Below are positions 48,620 through 59,642 of a DNA stretch of 64,000 bases, piece after piece. Origin of the DNA: Emergomyces orientalis. Taxonomy: Eukaryota > Ascomycota > Eurotiomycetes > Onygenales > Ajellomycetaceae. The first letter of the stretch is position 1; the number at the start of each line of letters is the position of its first letter. The notes below the pieces were generated by a model. That model did no database searches and was not told the origin of the DNA. It saw only the letters and a program-made list of their open reading frames with translations. The stretch lies in contig MOWL01000008.1 in assembly GCA_002110485.1 (NCBI GenBank), forward strand, positions 62,001 through 126,000, read 5' to 3'. The position numbers and the translations under genes are program-made.

Positions 48620-48938
48620 GTTTTAAGAAGCCGGGGGTGGATGCAGAAATGCGTTGCTCCTGGAGTCCTTTGGGGGGGGAATATCAACAGCATTGAATTG
48701 GTTTTATGAAGCTTGTTCGAGATACTGCTTTTCATGGAGCTAGACTGTATAGGGACTAGCGCCGGGTGATGTTGGAGGCTCAACTTTTGATCGCAAAAAG
48801 ACCCCCCAACCGCATCACATTTACATATACACGCACCGCACACATACACAACCTTGCATTGTAGGCAGCGTTTCTGTCGGTTGTCAGGAAAAACCTATTT
48901 AATTGTTTCCAAATTTCTCTCTTTCTCTATCCGGCACC
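48620..48938. promoter_or_regulatory. Shared divergent promoter of PHB1 and QCR8
   Basis: The 319 bp between the ATG of prohibitin (-) and the ATG of QCR8 (+) must contain both promoters and 5' UTRs. It includes a G run near 48673-48680 and pyrimidine-rich DNA before QCR8. No specific factor site is assigned. Both products belong to the inner mitochondrial membrane, so co-regulation is plausible. Confidence 0.6.
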
Positions 48939-49634
48939 ATGGGCGGCGGACACCCAGATCCCAAGCGCGGAATGTAAGTTCCTGTCCCCTCCGGTTGGCA
49001 ACTCCCACCGAATCATTTGAGGGATACTGGCGTTCACGCCATGAGCCATTGATGCAACAGACAGAAACTGACAGTTAGCAGATACATCGGAACCTTTGGA
49101 GACTTCGGTACGTTTGAGAGACCCATTTCATTGCGACAACGCACGAGTCTCATCAAAACCCCCCGCCCTCATCTTACAACCCAGCTAAACATAACTATTG
49201 GATTATTCCTCCTCTTCTATCCATATTATAACAGCACATGTCATGCTAATGACTGCGTTATTTACGTGTCTTGAATAGGTTGCCCGACCCCGCAAAAGAT
49301 ATCGACCTACGCTCTATCCCCCAACCGACAGCGCCCCTTCGCCGGTGCTCTCTACAACGCCATATTTAACACGTGGAGAAGATCCCGCAACCAAGCTCTC
49401 TATGTCATTCCCCCATTCGTTGTGGCATATGCGGTAATCAACTGGGCTCAGGAGAGGTTCGTGTGCCGCGTTACATTTCCTCCCTCCGTTCACATTTGAT
49501 GGGGATTGTTGATTCCTATTTTGTTGTGTATGTGCATCTGTTATGTGGTTACTGTCTGACATGTACGCCCCAATAGGAATGAATATTTGAACTCCAAGCC
49601 CGGACGATTGGCTGAAGGCGGCGGTGAAGAGTAA
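48939..49634 (+). CDS. QCR8: Cytochrome bc1 complex subunit 8 (QCR8)
   Basis: Four exons, 48939-48973, 49082-49107, 49279-49456 and 49577-49634, encode 98 residues, the expected size. The joined start is MGGGHPDPKRGIYIGTFGDF, followed by a PQKISTYALSPNRQRPFAG segment typical of QCR8. One membrane helix (YVIPPFVVAYAVINWA) precedes the C-terminal RNEYLNSKPGRLAEGG. The second exon is only 26 nt. QCR8 is the ubiquinone-binding small subunit of respiratory complex III in the inner mitochondrial membrane. No long open frame shows the whole gene because of its three introns. It is divergent from PHB1. Confidence 0.95.
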
Positions 49635-50312
49635 ACACGATGGTTACTCGTTGGATGTAGCTTTGAAAAGGTCGTAGGGGCCCTCAGCCGGTAATTGCGC
49701 TGTACAGTACACATACTATTAGAAAGCAATCGACTTTTCTACAGAATTTCATTTTCTATTTAAAATATATTATCCTTTTTTTGGATTTCTTTTCCATCAT
49801 TTTTTCTCCATCGTACCTAGACTGAACAAACTGGATGATGTGAAAGAAGCGGCAAGGAAATTGAGTCCATCTTCCGATGGAATCCGACCTGCTTAGGTAC
49901 TCTACATCAGATTCAGTCGATCTAACTATGAATCTAGTCCAAATTACAGCTTTTGACGGTACACTTGTTCCTCTCTTCAATGTGCTTTGCCACACGATTA
50001 CTAGTATTGATGAATTCCGGTTAGAACATGGCGCATAAAATATTGGCGTAGCCGTGCTTGAGGCGACTGGCATTTGGTAAACAGTGGATGTAAAGCCTGT
50101 CGCAGGTACCATTGCCCAGGTTTTCTGCATCGCTATCCTATTTGTGCCCAGTGTAAATATCTGCTTATAGGAAAAGGGAAAAGAACTTTAGACAAAAATT
50201 CGAACCCACCACCAAACCCAGGTCGGGGAATATGCAAACCAACAGAGAGACCAGAAAAAAAGAAAGAATAAAAATAAAAAAAAGGATAAAAAAAGATATA
50301 CGAGACGGCATC
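49635..50312. other. Intergenic between QCR8 and tRNA-Val
   Basis: AT-rich flank of QCR8 with poly-A stretches near 50258-50296; the last of these serve as the Pol III terminator of the minus-strand tRNA. No coding frame is recognised. Confidence 0.55.
50276..50312 (-). terminator. Pol III terminator of tRNA-Val
   Basis: On the minus strand, runs of seven and eight T follow the tRNA 3' end within about 40 nt, matching the oligo-T signal for RNA polymerase III. Confidence 0.75.
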
Positions 50313-50402
50313 TGACCAAGCTGAGACTCGAACTCAGGACCTTTTCGGATCGTTGTGATCCTTTTGTTAACGAAACGTGATAACCAACTACACCACTCGG
50401 CC
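50313..50402 (-). tRNA. tRNA-Val (anticodon AAC) with intron
   Basis: The minus strand folds as a complete cloverleaf of 90 nt. The acceptor stem is GGCCGAG with CTTGGTC (two G-U pairs) and discriminator A. The D-arm GTGTAGTTGGTTATCAC is like other fungal tRNA-Val and forms the A box. The anticodon stem TTTCG pairs with CGAAA, and the loop TTAACA places AAC at positions 34-36. An intron of about 16 nt follows position 37 and contains a GGATC/GATCC hairpin. The variable loop is AGGTC, and the T-arm CTGAG-TTCGAGT-CTCAG is the B box. The acceptor helix could extend by two more pairs (CT/AG). Oligo-T follows. Confidence 0.92.
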
Positions 50403-50708
50403 AGCAATTGATGGTACACTACGGCGCAACGAAGTCTTTTGTTGGCAAACTGAGGCCCTGGGGCAAAAGCTAATCCATAGAAGGCTTAGTGTCAAGTAGA
50501 AGAAAAAGTTCACCAAAAAATCGAAAATATTCAGAAACCTTGCAGCCCAGTAGACATACAGGAGCAAAACTGTGAATTATCTCCAATTTACTCTTTCTTT
50601 TGTTAACGGCCATTATTATTTAATATTTTAGCCTCTCGTCCCCTCCTATAACCTACAATCTCACCTACCGGTTTTTTTTTTTTTTTTTTCCTGGGGTTCC
50701 CCGTCACA
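50403..50708. other. Intergenic upstream of NHP2
   Basis: This 306-bp spacer contains the NHP2 promoter and 5' UTR, with a 19-T tract at about 50672-50690 shortly before the ATG. No other feature seen. Confidence 0.55.
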
Positions 50709-51590
50709 ATGGCCAAGGACAGGTCTGATAAAGAGAGAAAGAAGGAGAAGAAGGAAAAAAAGCGGTCCGAGACTGATGGCGTACACAAGAAATCTAAGAA
50801 GGATAAAAAGAAGGATACGAGTTTGCTTTCTGAGGTTGCAGAGAAAGAATTAACCACAAAGGTCTTGGAGCAGCTGGAAAAGCCCGATGCTGAACCAGCT
50901 GTTGCTGGGACCCCTTCGAAGAAGCTTGTTGCGGAACGACCTATTGGCTCTCTCGTTCCGTTCGCAAACCCATTAGCGGAAGATAAGATTGCGAAGAAGG
51001 TGCTCAAGAGTGTTAAAAAAGGTACGGGCTCCTTTTTTTTTCAATTTTTTTTTGTGATTCTATTTTTCGTTTACTCGATGTTGGTGCCGCTGCTGTGTGG
51101 AATACAGGCACATGGCCGCTATGCAAGCCGAATGGTCTTGATATGGCTCTTTTTTTTCTGCGCAATTATTCTTACTAACAACCATCCTCTTCAATCCGCA
51201 GCTGCTGTAAATAAGTCTCTTAAACGAGGCGTTAAAGAAGTCGTCAAAGCACTACGGAAATCGGCCGTGCCCGCACCCAACGCCGTAATCGACACGCCAA
51301 GCGCCGTCGTCGTGCTCGCAGCAGACATCTCTCCCATGGATGTCATATCGCATATTCCCGTTCTCTGTGAGGACCACGGAATCCCTTACGTTTACGTCAC
51401 GTCAAGAGCTGAGTTAGGAAGTGCCGGCGCCACCAAGCGACCTACAAGTGTTGTCATGGTACTGCCGCGATCAAGTGCAAAGAGCAAGAAGGACAAGGAT
51501 AAGAAAGATGGCGAAGATGGTGAGGATAAGGAGTACTATGCGGAGCTTGTCAAGGTTGTGCAGAAGGAAGCGAAGAGGGTAAAGGTTTAG
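50709..51590 (+). CDS. NHP2: H/ACA snoRNP protein Nhp2 (L7Ae/L30e family)
   Basis: Two exons, 50709-51021 and 51202-51590, encode 233 residues. The 180-nt intron (GTACGG...CGCAG) splits an Ala codon in SVKK-AAVNKSLKRGVKE. Residues 1-40 are an almost pure Lys/Glu/Arg/Asp extension with nuclear-localisation character. The L7Ae-type domain runs from about 80 to 210, with KSLKRGVKEVVKALRK, VVLAADISPMDVISHIPVLC and HGIPYVYVTSRAELG. A charged insert precedes the C-terminal helix (YYAELVKVVQKEAKR). Nhp2 is one of four core proteins of H/ACA snoRNPs, which guide rRNA pseudouridylation, and acts in the nucleolus. The protein is longer than yeast Nhp2 mainly through the basic N-terminus. Confidence 0.92.
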   Translation: MAKDRSDKERKKEKKEKKRSETDGVHKKSKKDKKKDTSLLSEVAEKELTTKVLEQLEKPDAEPAVAGTPSKKLVAERPIGSLVPFANPLAEDKIAKKVLKSVKKGTGSFFFQFFFVILFFVYSMLVPLLCGIQAHGRYASRMVLIWLFFFCAIILTNNHPLQSAAAVNKSLKRGVKEVVKALRKSAVPAPNAVIDTPSAVVVLAADISPMDVISHIPVLCEDHGIPYVYVTSRAELGSAGATKRPTSVVMVLPRSSAKSKKDKDKKDGEDGEDKEYYAELVKVVQKEAKRVKV

Positions 51591-52331
51591 AGAAAATTTT
51601 GCTCTCCGATCTATGCTCTCTTGTTCGCCATTTTTTCTTCTTTCCGGCTTTTGTATACCTTCCCTCCTTTTTCCTTTTCACATTTCTCTTCGTTCAGTTG
51701 TTTGTTTCCGTTCTGGATGGGTGTTCTTATCTCCGTGGTTTCATGTTATTCTGCCCCTTCGAAGGTGCTAGCTTCTTTTTTCTCCTGGATCGTGTGACGG
51801 CCATTATCTGTGGTGTGAGGGTGACGGTATATCGGTCCTGATTTTTATTACATGTTTTGTCTGGCGTTCATACATCGGTGTATAAAATGGGACGGAATGA
51901 ATACTTTTTTCTTTTTTTCACTTGGCTCAGTTTCATATCTTTTTCCCCTTCCATCTGGCCTATGGCCCTTTGTGGCTTCATTTTGTTGACGCTTCAGTAA
52001 GCGGGTGTGGAATGCTGTCTTGCTTACAATATGTGGCTGAAGGAATTCACCCAGCAAATTCCACATCATACAATTGCTCTTGGTACGTACCTCCTGCTTT
52101 TACCCTTTACAAAAAAATGCTATGGAATTGGTCTTAGATTCAGAAAAAAGTCGTCAACAAAAATCAATCTTAAATGTGAAATTGTCGACTCTTGAGCCCA
52201 CGAACAAACGAAACAGATCATACGGAACTAATCAATTTATATCATACCACATCCACATCGTAAAAAGAACCCAATCAATAGGTCATATGAATGAAAAATC
52301 ACACCCACAAAAAAGGGGACCTCCCCTCAAC
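51591..52331. other. Convergent 3' flanks
   Basis: Between the stops of NHP2 (+) and the small 130-residue gene (-). T-rich at 51600-51960. Open frames here are Phe/Leu-rich or shadows. Confidence 0.6.
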
Positions 52332-52724
52332 TCAAGCCTCCTCTTCTGCCTCCAGCACCCCATACGGCTGCCCTCCTTTCCTTTGCCCCTGCCCCTCTCC
52401 ACCCCTCAACTCATTCGGCGGCCTATCCACCGGCGCCGCCGCCTCGCCCGGTGTCTCTGCATTTTTGGCCTGATATTGATGCTCCGCAACACGCCCTGGA
52501 TCATCAGCAGAGCCAATTTCGCTCGTGAAGCTGGCGTTGTGCTTTTGATCGTCGTCAAAGCCGCCTTCGGTCAGGTTGACGCCTTTGGGTTTCATGGAGG
52601 ACGTGTTGTGCACGACTGGGTTTACATAGGATGGAGCTATTTGATGTTGCTCCTGTTTTTTTGAAGTGGACCAGCCTTGTTCGGCGGTGCGGGCTTCAGT
52701 GGAGGGGGAGTTGGAAGGGTTCAT
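52332..52724 (-). CDS. Small hydrophilic protein, unknown function
   Basis: A single exon encodes 130 residues from ATG 52724. The protein is hydrophilic and probably disordered, with few hydrophobic residues. Its central part (KPKGVNLTEGGFDDDQKHNA, then SFTSEIGSADDPGRVAEHQY) looks like a short conserved fungal motif, recalled from small stress-related proteins but not a named family I can assert. The C-terminus is Gly/Gln/Glu-rich. No signal, membrane segment or catalytic motif is present. The frame has a good ATG, and codon use and composition unlike its AT-rich flanks, which supports coding. It converges with NHP2. Confidence 0.65.
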   Translation of the reverse strand: MNPSNSPSTEARTAEQGWSTSKKQEQHQIAPSYVNPVVHNTSSMKPKGVNLTEGGFDDDQKHNASFTSEIGSADDPGRVAEHQYQAKNAETPGEAAAPVDRPPNELRGGEGQGQRKGGQPYGVLEAEEEA

Positions 52725-54989
52725 TGTGAAATGGAGTTTGATCAGGGGTACAATAGCCTCTGGTTAAGTTGTTTTGGCTTGTATGTTGTTTGGCTTGCTT
52801 TTAAGATGTGCTGCTGATATATAAAATGTTAGCAAGAGATAAGCATTCGATATTGCAGATCATTCGTTTTTTCTAGAAGAGAAAGGAGGGGCTCGATTCA
52901 TACAAATTCAACACCTCTGTCTGTACGTATCTCTATAGTGCCTTCCGTCGTATGTTCACGACTATCTTGCGTTTGAGTTAATACTACTTTCGCTGGGGCA
53001 TTGGGGGAGGCGATGTATGGAGGGAAACGGGAGAAAAACCCAATGGCCTATGTTTTAGTAGCCCCTAGGGAATCCTTGTTGAAATGGAGCTCTGGGTACG
53101 TTTCTCCAGGCAAGACGGTTTCCTGTGATGTCATGGTTACGAAAAGTAGCCCCTGCGTCATCGCCACTGAAAACGGGCCTTGATACTGGGATCTCTGTGG
53201 AACTGAAATGTTCGACTCTTTTCATGCTTTATTAGTCATTGATAGTTAAATGGTTATTGAGCTGAATCTTTCTTTGGCGTCAAATGAAAAATTCAGATCT
53301 CATTGAAGATAGCCAGCTACCATATCTTTGCGGAGACCCCCCAGGTATGCAGCAATCCATGATGTTATATACCAATACTCTTTAAAGGACAATTGGGAAA
53401 CCAGTCCAGTGAATTCAATTCCATTTGTCATACTTACATTCAGATAAGATCGTAGCAATTAAACATTAGATGCAGTATACCGGCACTTTTCTTCCTCACC
53501 AATACATTTTACCTCACCTTAGCTTCCTTCAGAAAGCCTCAAATTTTTTACTTTCCTTCTCTTCAGACCTGCGATTTGGGGGATGTGTTCGTTTTCCATT
53601 CTTCACCTGATGTTCTAACACTATTCTCAGCAGTCGCTAGGCCTCTCAACCCACTCTCATCGTCACCCGGGCTGATCCCAGAGATTGCGCCTGAGCCAGT
53701 ACCCATGGTCTTCATGTTTGCAGATTTCAGATCAGAAGCTTCGGGTGGTTGTTCTTGTAGAGACAAATTTGTTTTCCTCTTGTCGACGTCTGCAACTTTG
53801 TCGGTTTGGTCGGTTGGCAGGCGTATTGGTGAACACAACTATAAATGAGATGTATGGATGTGTACGTTAATCGCAGAGACGTTGGAATCCCTGGAACGTT
53901 TCCGCTATGACGGTCAGACGTCTGTGATTCCGCCTTGCGGATGTCTTCTTTTGGTGGTGTGGAACGTTCGCTCGGTGCCTGGCATACTGGATCTTGCTAA
54001 CGAGGAGAGATATATATGTATAATGGATATACCTAGATGAGTGTGGATAGAAATGAATAAAACATAAGCCATCAGTTAAATGTTGATAAATCAATTTATT
54101 GCTATATTTCCAATACATTTGAAGTATGTCTCCAATGAAAGCCGCTCCTCTGAAGCTTTAATACTGGTGGGCATTGCTTAAGAGTTGGAGACAATTCCGT
54201 GCTTAAGGGCCAATGACGTCGATGCGGACCTGCTCATCGACTTGGGGTCCTGGCAAACACTTGCCGCCAGAATATTCGATTTAATATGACAACATAGTGG
54301 CTCAACTGGGGAAACCGAGTCCTGGTCCGCGATAGAGACTTGATATAGGCTGCGCTTGGTCGCCAGTTATAGTCAATCGAGCGGACCTGTGGCTTCCAAT
54401 GGTATGGGATATATTTGGAAAAAATCATCTTCCTCTGTGAGAGACCTCGTGTTAATTTTCATTTGTGAATGACTTTAGGCCCCTGTTTTCATATTCAGGA
54501 TACAAGAGCATAGTGCTGCATTGTTATCACTGCTGGTCAGTCCATGAGGCTGGGAGTTTGGGCGGTATTGTTCATTTCGTGTAATGTGTGTGGGTGGTTT
54601 GGTCGCCCTGGCAGGTGAAATTCTGAACCCGACGATCAACAAACATAAATGTGCAGACTCAATATAAGATGACAGATTTGCTGAATTCTTCACTGCAATG
54701 TATTTTAAATACTCAAGATTGATGTTGAACATAGATATCTTAGAAGCAACCTTGGAAGTTGTTTAGTGATGTAATAATGTTACTGTAAATTACAGTTTTT
54801 GATGCTAATTTTTACATCAGTGTTGTAACTTGTAATACTGATAAGATATCAAAATTACAGCAGATTGAAAAAATGCTGTGAACTCCAGCACAAAACAAAT
54901 GCCAGCACGAGACTATTCTGCTTGGAATACATGCACCCTCTCTTTGAACTCTTATTTTGCACATTTAAGACCTACCATACGTGTATCCT
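52725..54989. other. Gene-poor interval upstream of the GTPase gene
   Basis: A 2.3-kb region between two genes that point away from each other (130-residue gene on minus, GTPase on plus). A 91-codon frame at 53563-53838 (-) starts with TTG and overlaps an equal-sized plus frame; neither is supported. No repeat or RNA gene is recognised. Confidence 0.5.
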
Positions 54990-57000
54990 ATGCCTCGTGA
55001 TCCTTTAATCGGCCTCGTCGGGAAACCCTCGTCTGGGAAGTCAACCACTCTAAATAGGTGCGTGCATATTGACGAACATGTAGCTCGCGGGGTCTGCCTG
55101 AAATTAATATATCTAACGAAAAATTACAACAGTTTGACTGATGCTTCTTCTAAAGTTGGTAAGTAAAAACTTCGTTCCTTTTTCTCCTAACGGAAGCTGA
55201 AAATATATGACCGCAGGAAATTTTCCGTACATCCCCCTTTATGAGCGATATCAAACCCCTCTCCTCCGCAACCCCTCTTTTTCCGTGCCCTTCCCTCCAG
55301 GTCCTGAGCTTTCCTAACTAAAATGTGGGGAATAGCTTCACAACTATCGACCCCCAGCGCGCCATCGGCTATCTCCAAGTAGACTGCGCATGCAAACGCT
55401 TTAACGTCTCAGATAAATGCAGACCGAATTACGGTGGTTGTCATGAAGGCCGGAGATCCGTCCCGATTGAGTTGCTTGATGTTGCTGGGCTTGTCCCCGG
55501 AGCCCGTGAAGGCAAAGGACTCGGGAATAAATTTTTGGATGACTTGCGACATGCGGATGCGTTGATACACGTGATTGATGTCAGTGGGACAACAGATGCC
55601 GAAGGTTGGTAAAATCAACCCATAATAACTGTGCAGCGCATAGATGCCACCAGCATAAATGGGTTTGGATGGGCTGAAAAGAAAAACTGTTTTCTGATAT
55701 CAGGGAAGGCAACTAGAGGGTATGACCCTTCGCAAGATATTGTTTGGTTGAAGTCGGAGATTGTCAATTGGATTTTGGGGAATCTTATGGAAAAATGGTA
55801 ACACTCAAACCTTCCTACAACCGTGCAATTTGGAAAGCAGACATTTACGGGTAATAGGGGTTCCATAAAACGGCGGCATACTGCAACAAGTGCGTGTGAT
55901 AATCGACCCCAGTTTGAAATACAAACATCCTGACACAGAATTAGAGGCAACGGCTGTCGAAACGTTACAAAATCAGTTTTCTGGTTATGGAAGTACATCA
56001 AAGATCGTCGCTCGATGTCTCGACCGATTAGATATAAAAGAGCCCCTCCAAGAATGGTCAGATGAAACCGTAGAACGTGTTGTCGTCGCCTTCATAGATG
56101 AAAAATTCCCCACAGTTCTCGCCCTAAACAAAATTGACCATCCAGATGCCGACAAGGTAGGTTGGGCTCCTGATTCTACGAAAGCCTTTTGACGTTTTGC
56201 TAATTTAGTGGAATCGCAGAATATAAGCAAAATCGCCAAAGTTCAGGATCCGCAGTCGATTGTCCTCTGCTCCGCCATATCAGAAGTCTTCCTTCGAAAA
56301 CTGGCTAAACAAGGCTATATTAAGTATGTCGAAGGGAGCGATTTCATAGATACGAGAGAGGACCTTATAGATATGGGTGATCCTGAGGGTGGCGGGCTCA
56401 AGGAAATGGATGAAAAATTGAAGAAGTAGACAATTACCCCTTCCATCCTCGTTGTCTACGTGAAACCAATTGTCTATATTATGATACTTACTCTTGACAG
56501 TCGGGTGGAAAATCTCAAAGACTTGGTTTTGTATCGGTTCGGCTCAACAGGTGTCGTCCAGGTGCTCTCGCGTGCTGCAGAGGTTCTTGGGTTGGTGCCG
56601 GTTTTCCCAGTTCGCAACATTCATACGTTTGCTTCCGGAACCGGAACAGTCAATGGGGTTTTCAAGGATTGTGTGCTTGTCAAGAAGTCAGACCCACTGC
56701 CGATTTGACTGGAATCTTAGGGGGCGCATCAGCTGCTAACATTATTACAGGAATAGCACGGTGGGCGATGTTGCTCGGAAAGTGATGGGTGATGTTCCTA
56801 TAGCTTATATCGAGGGAGCAGGAGGTACTAGAGTCTCAGAGGACGATATAGTTTCTATTGGAAAGTACGATGTAAGTACTGTAATGCTAAGGCCATCGTT
56901 TCCGCTCGTATTCCCAGTTCTGCTATTGCATTGTTTTTGCTTTCAACTAATACACCTTGTCGCAAATCCGAAGGTCTTATCTTTTAAAGTCGGCCGATAA
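54990..57000 (+). CDS. YchF/Obg-class GTPase, Ygr210c-like, 11 exons
   Basis: Exons: 54990-55057, 55133-55158, 55217-55226, 55336-55604, 55704-55797, 55858-55889, 55945-56156, 56220-56425, 56501-56686, 56751-56871 and 56974-57000. Together they give 416 residues in one frame, close to yeast Ygr210c (about 411). G1 is GKPSSGKST near residues 10-18. Microexon 3 supplies GNFP before FTTIDP. A Cys-rich insert (DCACKRF, SDKCRPNYGGC) precedes G3 DVAG at 83-86. G4 NKID is at 228-231. A TGS-like C-terminal domain follows (RNIHTFASGTG, NSTVGDVARKVMGD). YchF-type GTPases associate with ribosomes and bind nucleotides; the Ygr210c subgroup resembles archaeal YchF. The start ATG 54990 puts G1 at the expected place; the frame upstream offers only GTG. 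Confidence 0.93.
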
Positions 57001-57151
57001 TACCTTTCCAGTGTTATTATACCATGCTATTATACTATGGGCGAAATGACATGTTCCATTGATACCTTCTTCTTTTCAAAATCGGGACCCAATATACCCC
57101 TACTTGCACGTTGGCTTCGTGAAGTAGAACGCTTATAAATGCATTGCTCAC

Positions 57152-57598
57152 TCAAGCGCCCTTCTGTGACCATGAATGAACGTCAGTCATATGCATCAAG
57201 ACAGAGAGAAAAAAGAAGACATTTCAAGCTGAAAAGAAAAAGTGAAACAAAACCGAACTCACCTTGCCTCTTTCGTCGGACATGCCAATAATAGGCTTGG
57301 GAGCTTCTGGAAATTCTTTCTCTGTTTTCTTCGTGCTACCTTCGTGATTTCGTTCGGCGGTGGCATTGCTTTTGGATTTATCTTCCCCTTTTGTGGCTTC
57401 TTCCTTCTCTTTCAAACCGCCGGCTGAGGCCTTGGTTATAGGGTCCGTATTATCGCCGCGCTTGCTCTGGTTCAAGCTATGGTCCTTTCCTTTCGAACCC
57501 GTCCATGCAAATCGGATGCCCGAGGAAAGGACCTTGGTCGGTAGTAGTGGATGGTGGGGGAATCGTAACGTATGTAATAAACCTGATCTGCTAATCAT
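57152..57598 (-). CDS. Small probable mitochondrial protein
   Basis: Two exons, 57598-57263 and 57163-57152, encode 115 residues. The 99-nt intron begins GTGAGT, has a TGACTGAC branch site and ends CACAG; the last exon codes only KGA and TGA. The first 30 residues (MISRSGLLHTLRFPHHPLLP) are basic and free of acids, like a mitochondrial presequence. The rest is Lys/Glu/Ser/Thr-rich and disordered, ending PKPIIGMSDERGKKGA. I recall similar small fungal mitochondrial proteins ending in GM-DERG, but cannot name a family. If the intron is not used, the frame continues to 57224 with a Phe-rich tail that looks non-coding. The gene converges with the GTPase gene, stops 151 bp apart. Confidence 0.7.
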
Positions 57599-59642
57599 GG
57601 TGGCTGTGGGATTAAAATAAAGTAGAACGTATCTATGAGAAAGGACGATATGGGTAAATATAATTTGACCCAGATAGTGTATTTATACGTACTTTCTGCT
57701 TCTGAGAGAGGGCGTTTTGGGCTATGACGTAGTTAGGGTTAGGGCTAGGGCTGGATAAACGAATCAGGCTAGCCCAACAATGTGTCCAAACATGAGAGAG
57801 AGTTCCACCTCAACATTTGCTGCCTTTATTTCTCGTAGCCAATTGTTCTGTGTTTCTCGCATATATTTTGTTAGTAAATCAAAAATAGGGTGGAGTTATA
57901 TAAGTCATTTAGGCTTAAGTTAACCTCATTGATGGTATTCTCTGCTCTTTAAATTATACAGTACATGTACTCCGTATAAATTCAAAAATTCAAAATCATC
58001 TGCTTCTTTCAAGTTTTTCTCTGCTTGAAGCTTTTATCACTGGTCTTATGTAACGCCGTCTCAACGCTTTTCACATATTTATTTCGCCGTCAAAGAGTGA
58101 AAAGGCAAGCTAGAACAAGAAATGAACACTCATATGGGTGCTTCCAAGCATATACCTCCTCCACGCTAGCCTGTTTACATACTTGAAATTATTCTTACCT
58201 AGGTATGATTATGATGGTCTCAGGTTTCCCTTAGCAGCCGCAACCCCATCCAAGGCATTGAACGAGGCGAAGATTTACAGCCATCGATTGTAAAGATATT
58301 ACAGGGGGTTGGCCCACTGGGTCAGCTGATCAATCTGTACAGGCTCATTGAATGTTGTGCATTTGCACTCACGCATTGTTTGTGTTGAAATGCATGCACC
58401 TCGGAAGAAAAGAAAAAAGAAAACATCAACGTACCGAATGCACTGTTGAATCAAGATTATCGGGTAGATCCAGCCGCCATGCATGTTTGTCCTAGCCCAA
58501 TCCAGTCGTCCTTGATACTGTTGAATCAAGATTATTTCGGTAGATCCAACCGCCATGCATGCTCTGCCATAACGCAACCCACTCAATCTTGATATTACAC
58601 TGCAAGATAGTTCCAGTGCAGTCTTCAATCTTTGTCTGCGCCTCCATCCTCAGGTAAATATCACTCTTTACTTAACCTAATTACAATGTTTCGCTCTTAA
58701 ATTTGTCGAGTAGGACATATCGGGGCGACCCTGGAACGGCTTCACCACCACGGGAAAGCTCATCAAAGTCAAAGGCTACGCTAGCCATCAACCCGCTTTG
58801 CACTTTTCCCATCGTATGCGTCAGTATTTTCAAAGTGCAAGCAGCCATTAGTGAGAGTGACGTTGTCGGCTGCAGCTAGACTCTGGAGCTGATAGTACCC
58901 CTGGACCTCTGCATCCCTCAGGTTTGGGATGCAGGTGGTCATGAGTTTCTGAGGAAGAGCATCATCCACAATGGATCACAGGGTTGACAGTGTTCCTCGG
59001 CTTATCCATGCTTTAGGCTGGGGGTGCAAGTGGTTTGGGCCAGAATGAGAGCGGCGTTTGCAACCAGCTGGCAGGACAGACGGTGTTTTAAAGTGTAACC
59101 CATGAGTGATCCAGCGGCTCCAACTTGATGAAGGAGACAGTCGTAAATTTTCAAAAATTACCATGGCCTTAAACAAAAAGCGGAGGGCCTTCTGTCCACG
59201 AGTCTCCTTTTCGCTGAAATTCCACGGTATCGCTAGGACGCCCGCTGTATACGCAAATGTGCGACAGCAGACCACGCATCAGGGAAGGTCATTCAGCCAA
59301 TCAGGGTGGACCTAAAAGGTTTTATTCAGTATCATGAGGTGGGTTGCTAATAGCCTTGAGCCTAGAAAAGGGGGAACAATTTAGCAGGTGTATAACGGCC
59401 AGGTGAGGAAAAAGGGGGATCTTTCTTAGCTATTCAGAACATCCTGCCATGGCTGCATCGGATAGTCCACAAGACGGCTTTGTAACCATCCGAGTCCATC
59501 CTGAACACACTCTGGCGAGTGTTAAAATGACGTCTCTCATTTCTATCACATAGCTCGCTCCATTTCTATTTCCCTTCCCTTCTCTGCACTTATAAGGACT
59601 CTCTCCGTCTCAGAAATTGGGTTTTCCAACTCGGTTCAAGCT
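57599..59642. other. Gene-poor interval with local duplication
   Basis: A 2-kb region between the 5' ends of two divergent genes. It contains a GTACTCCGTA palindrome (57967-57976) and two copies of a 45-nt element near 58443-58489 and 58518-58561. Minus-strand frames at 58299-59275 have no recognisable family. Confidence 0.5.
58443..58561. repeat. Imperfect 45-nt tandem duplication
   Basis: The sequence starting CTGTTGAATCAAGATTAT, with CGGTAGATCCA and CCGCCATGCATG, appears twice about 75 nt apart with a few differences (TTCGG against CGGG; AACCG against AGCCG). The two copies make a repeated peptide in the minus-strand frame, which explains that frame better than a gene. Confidence 0.75.

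Noticed and set aside
53563..53848. Overlapping 90-codon frames on both strands
   Set aside because: The minus frame starts with TTG, both overlap almost completely, and neither has a recognisable motif or splice partner.
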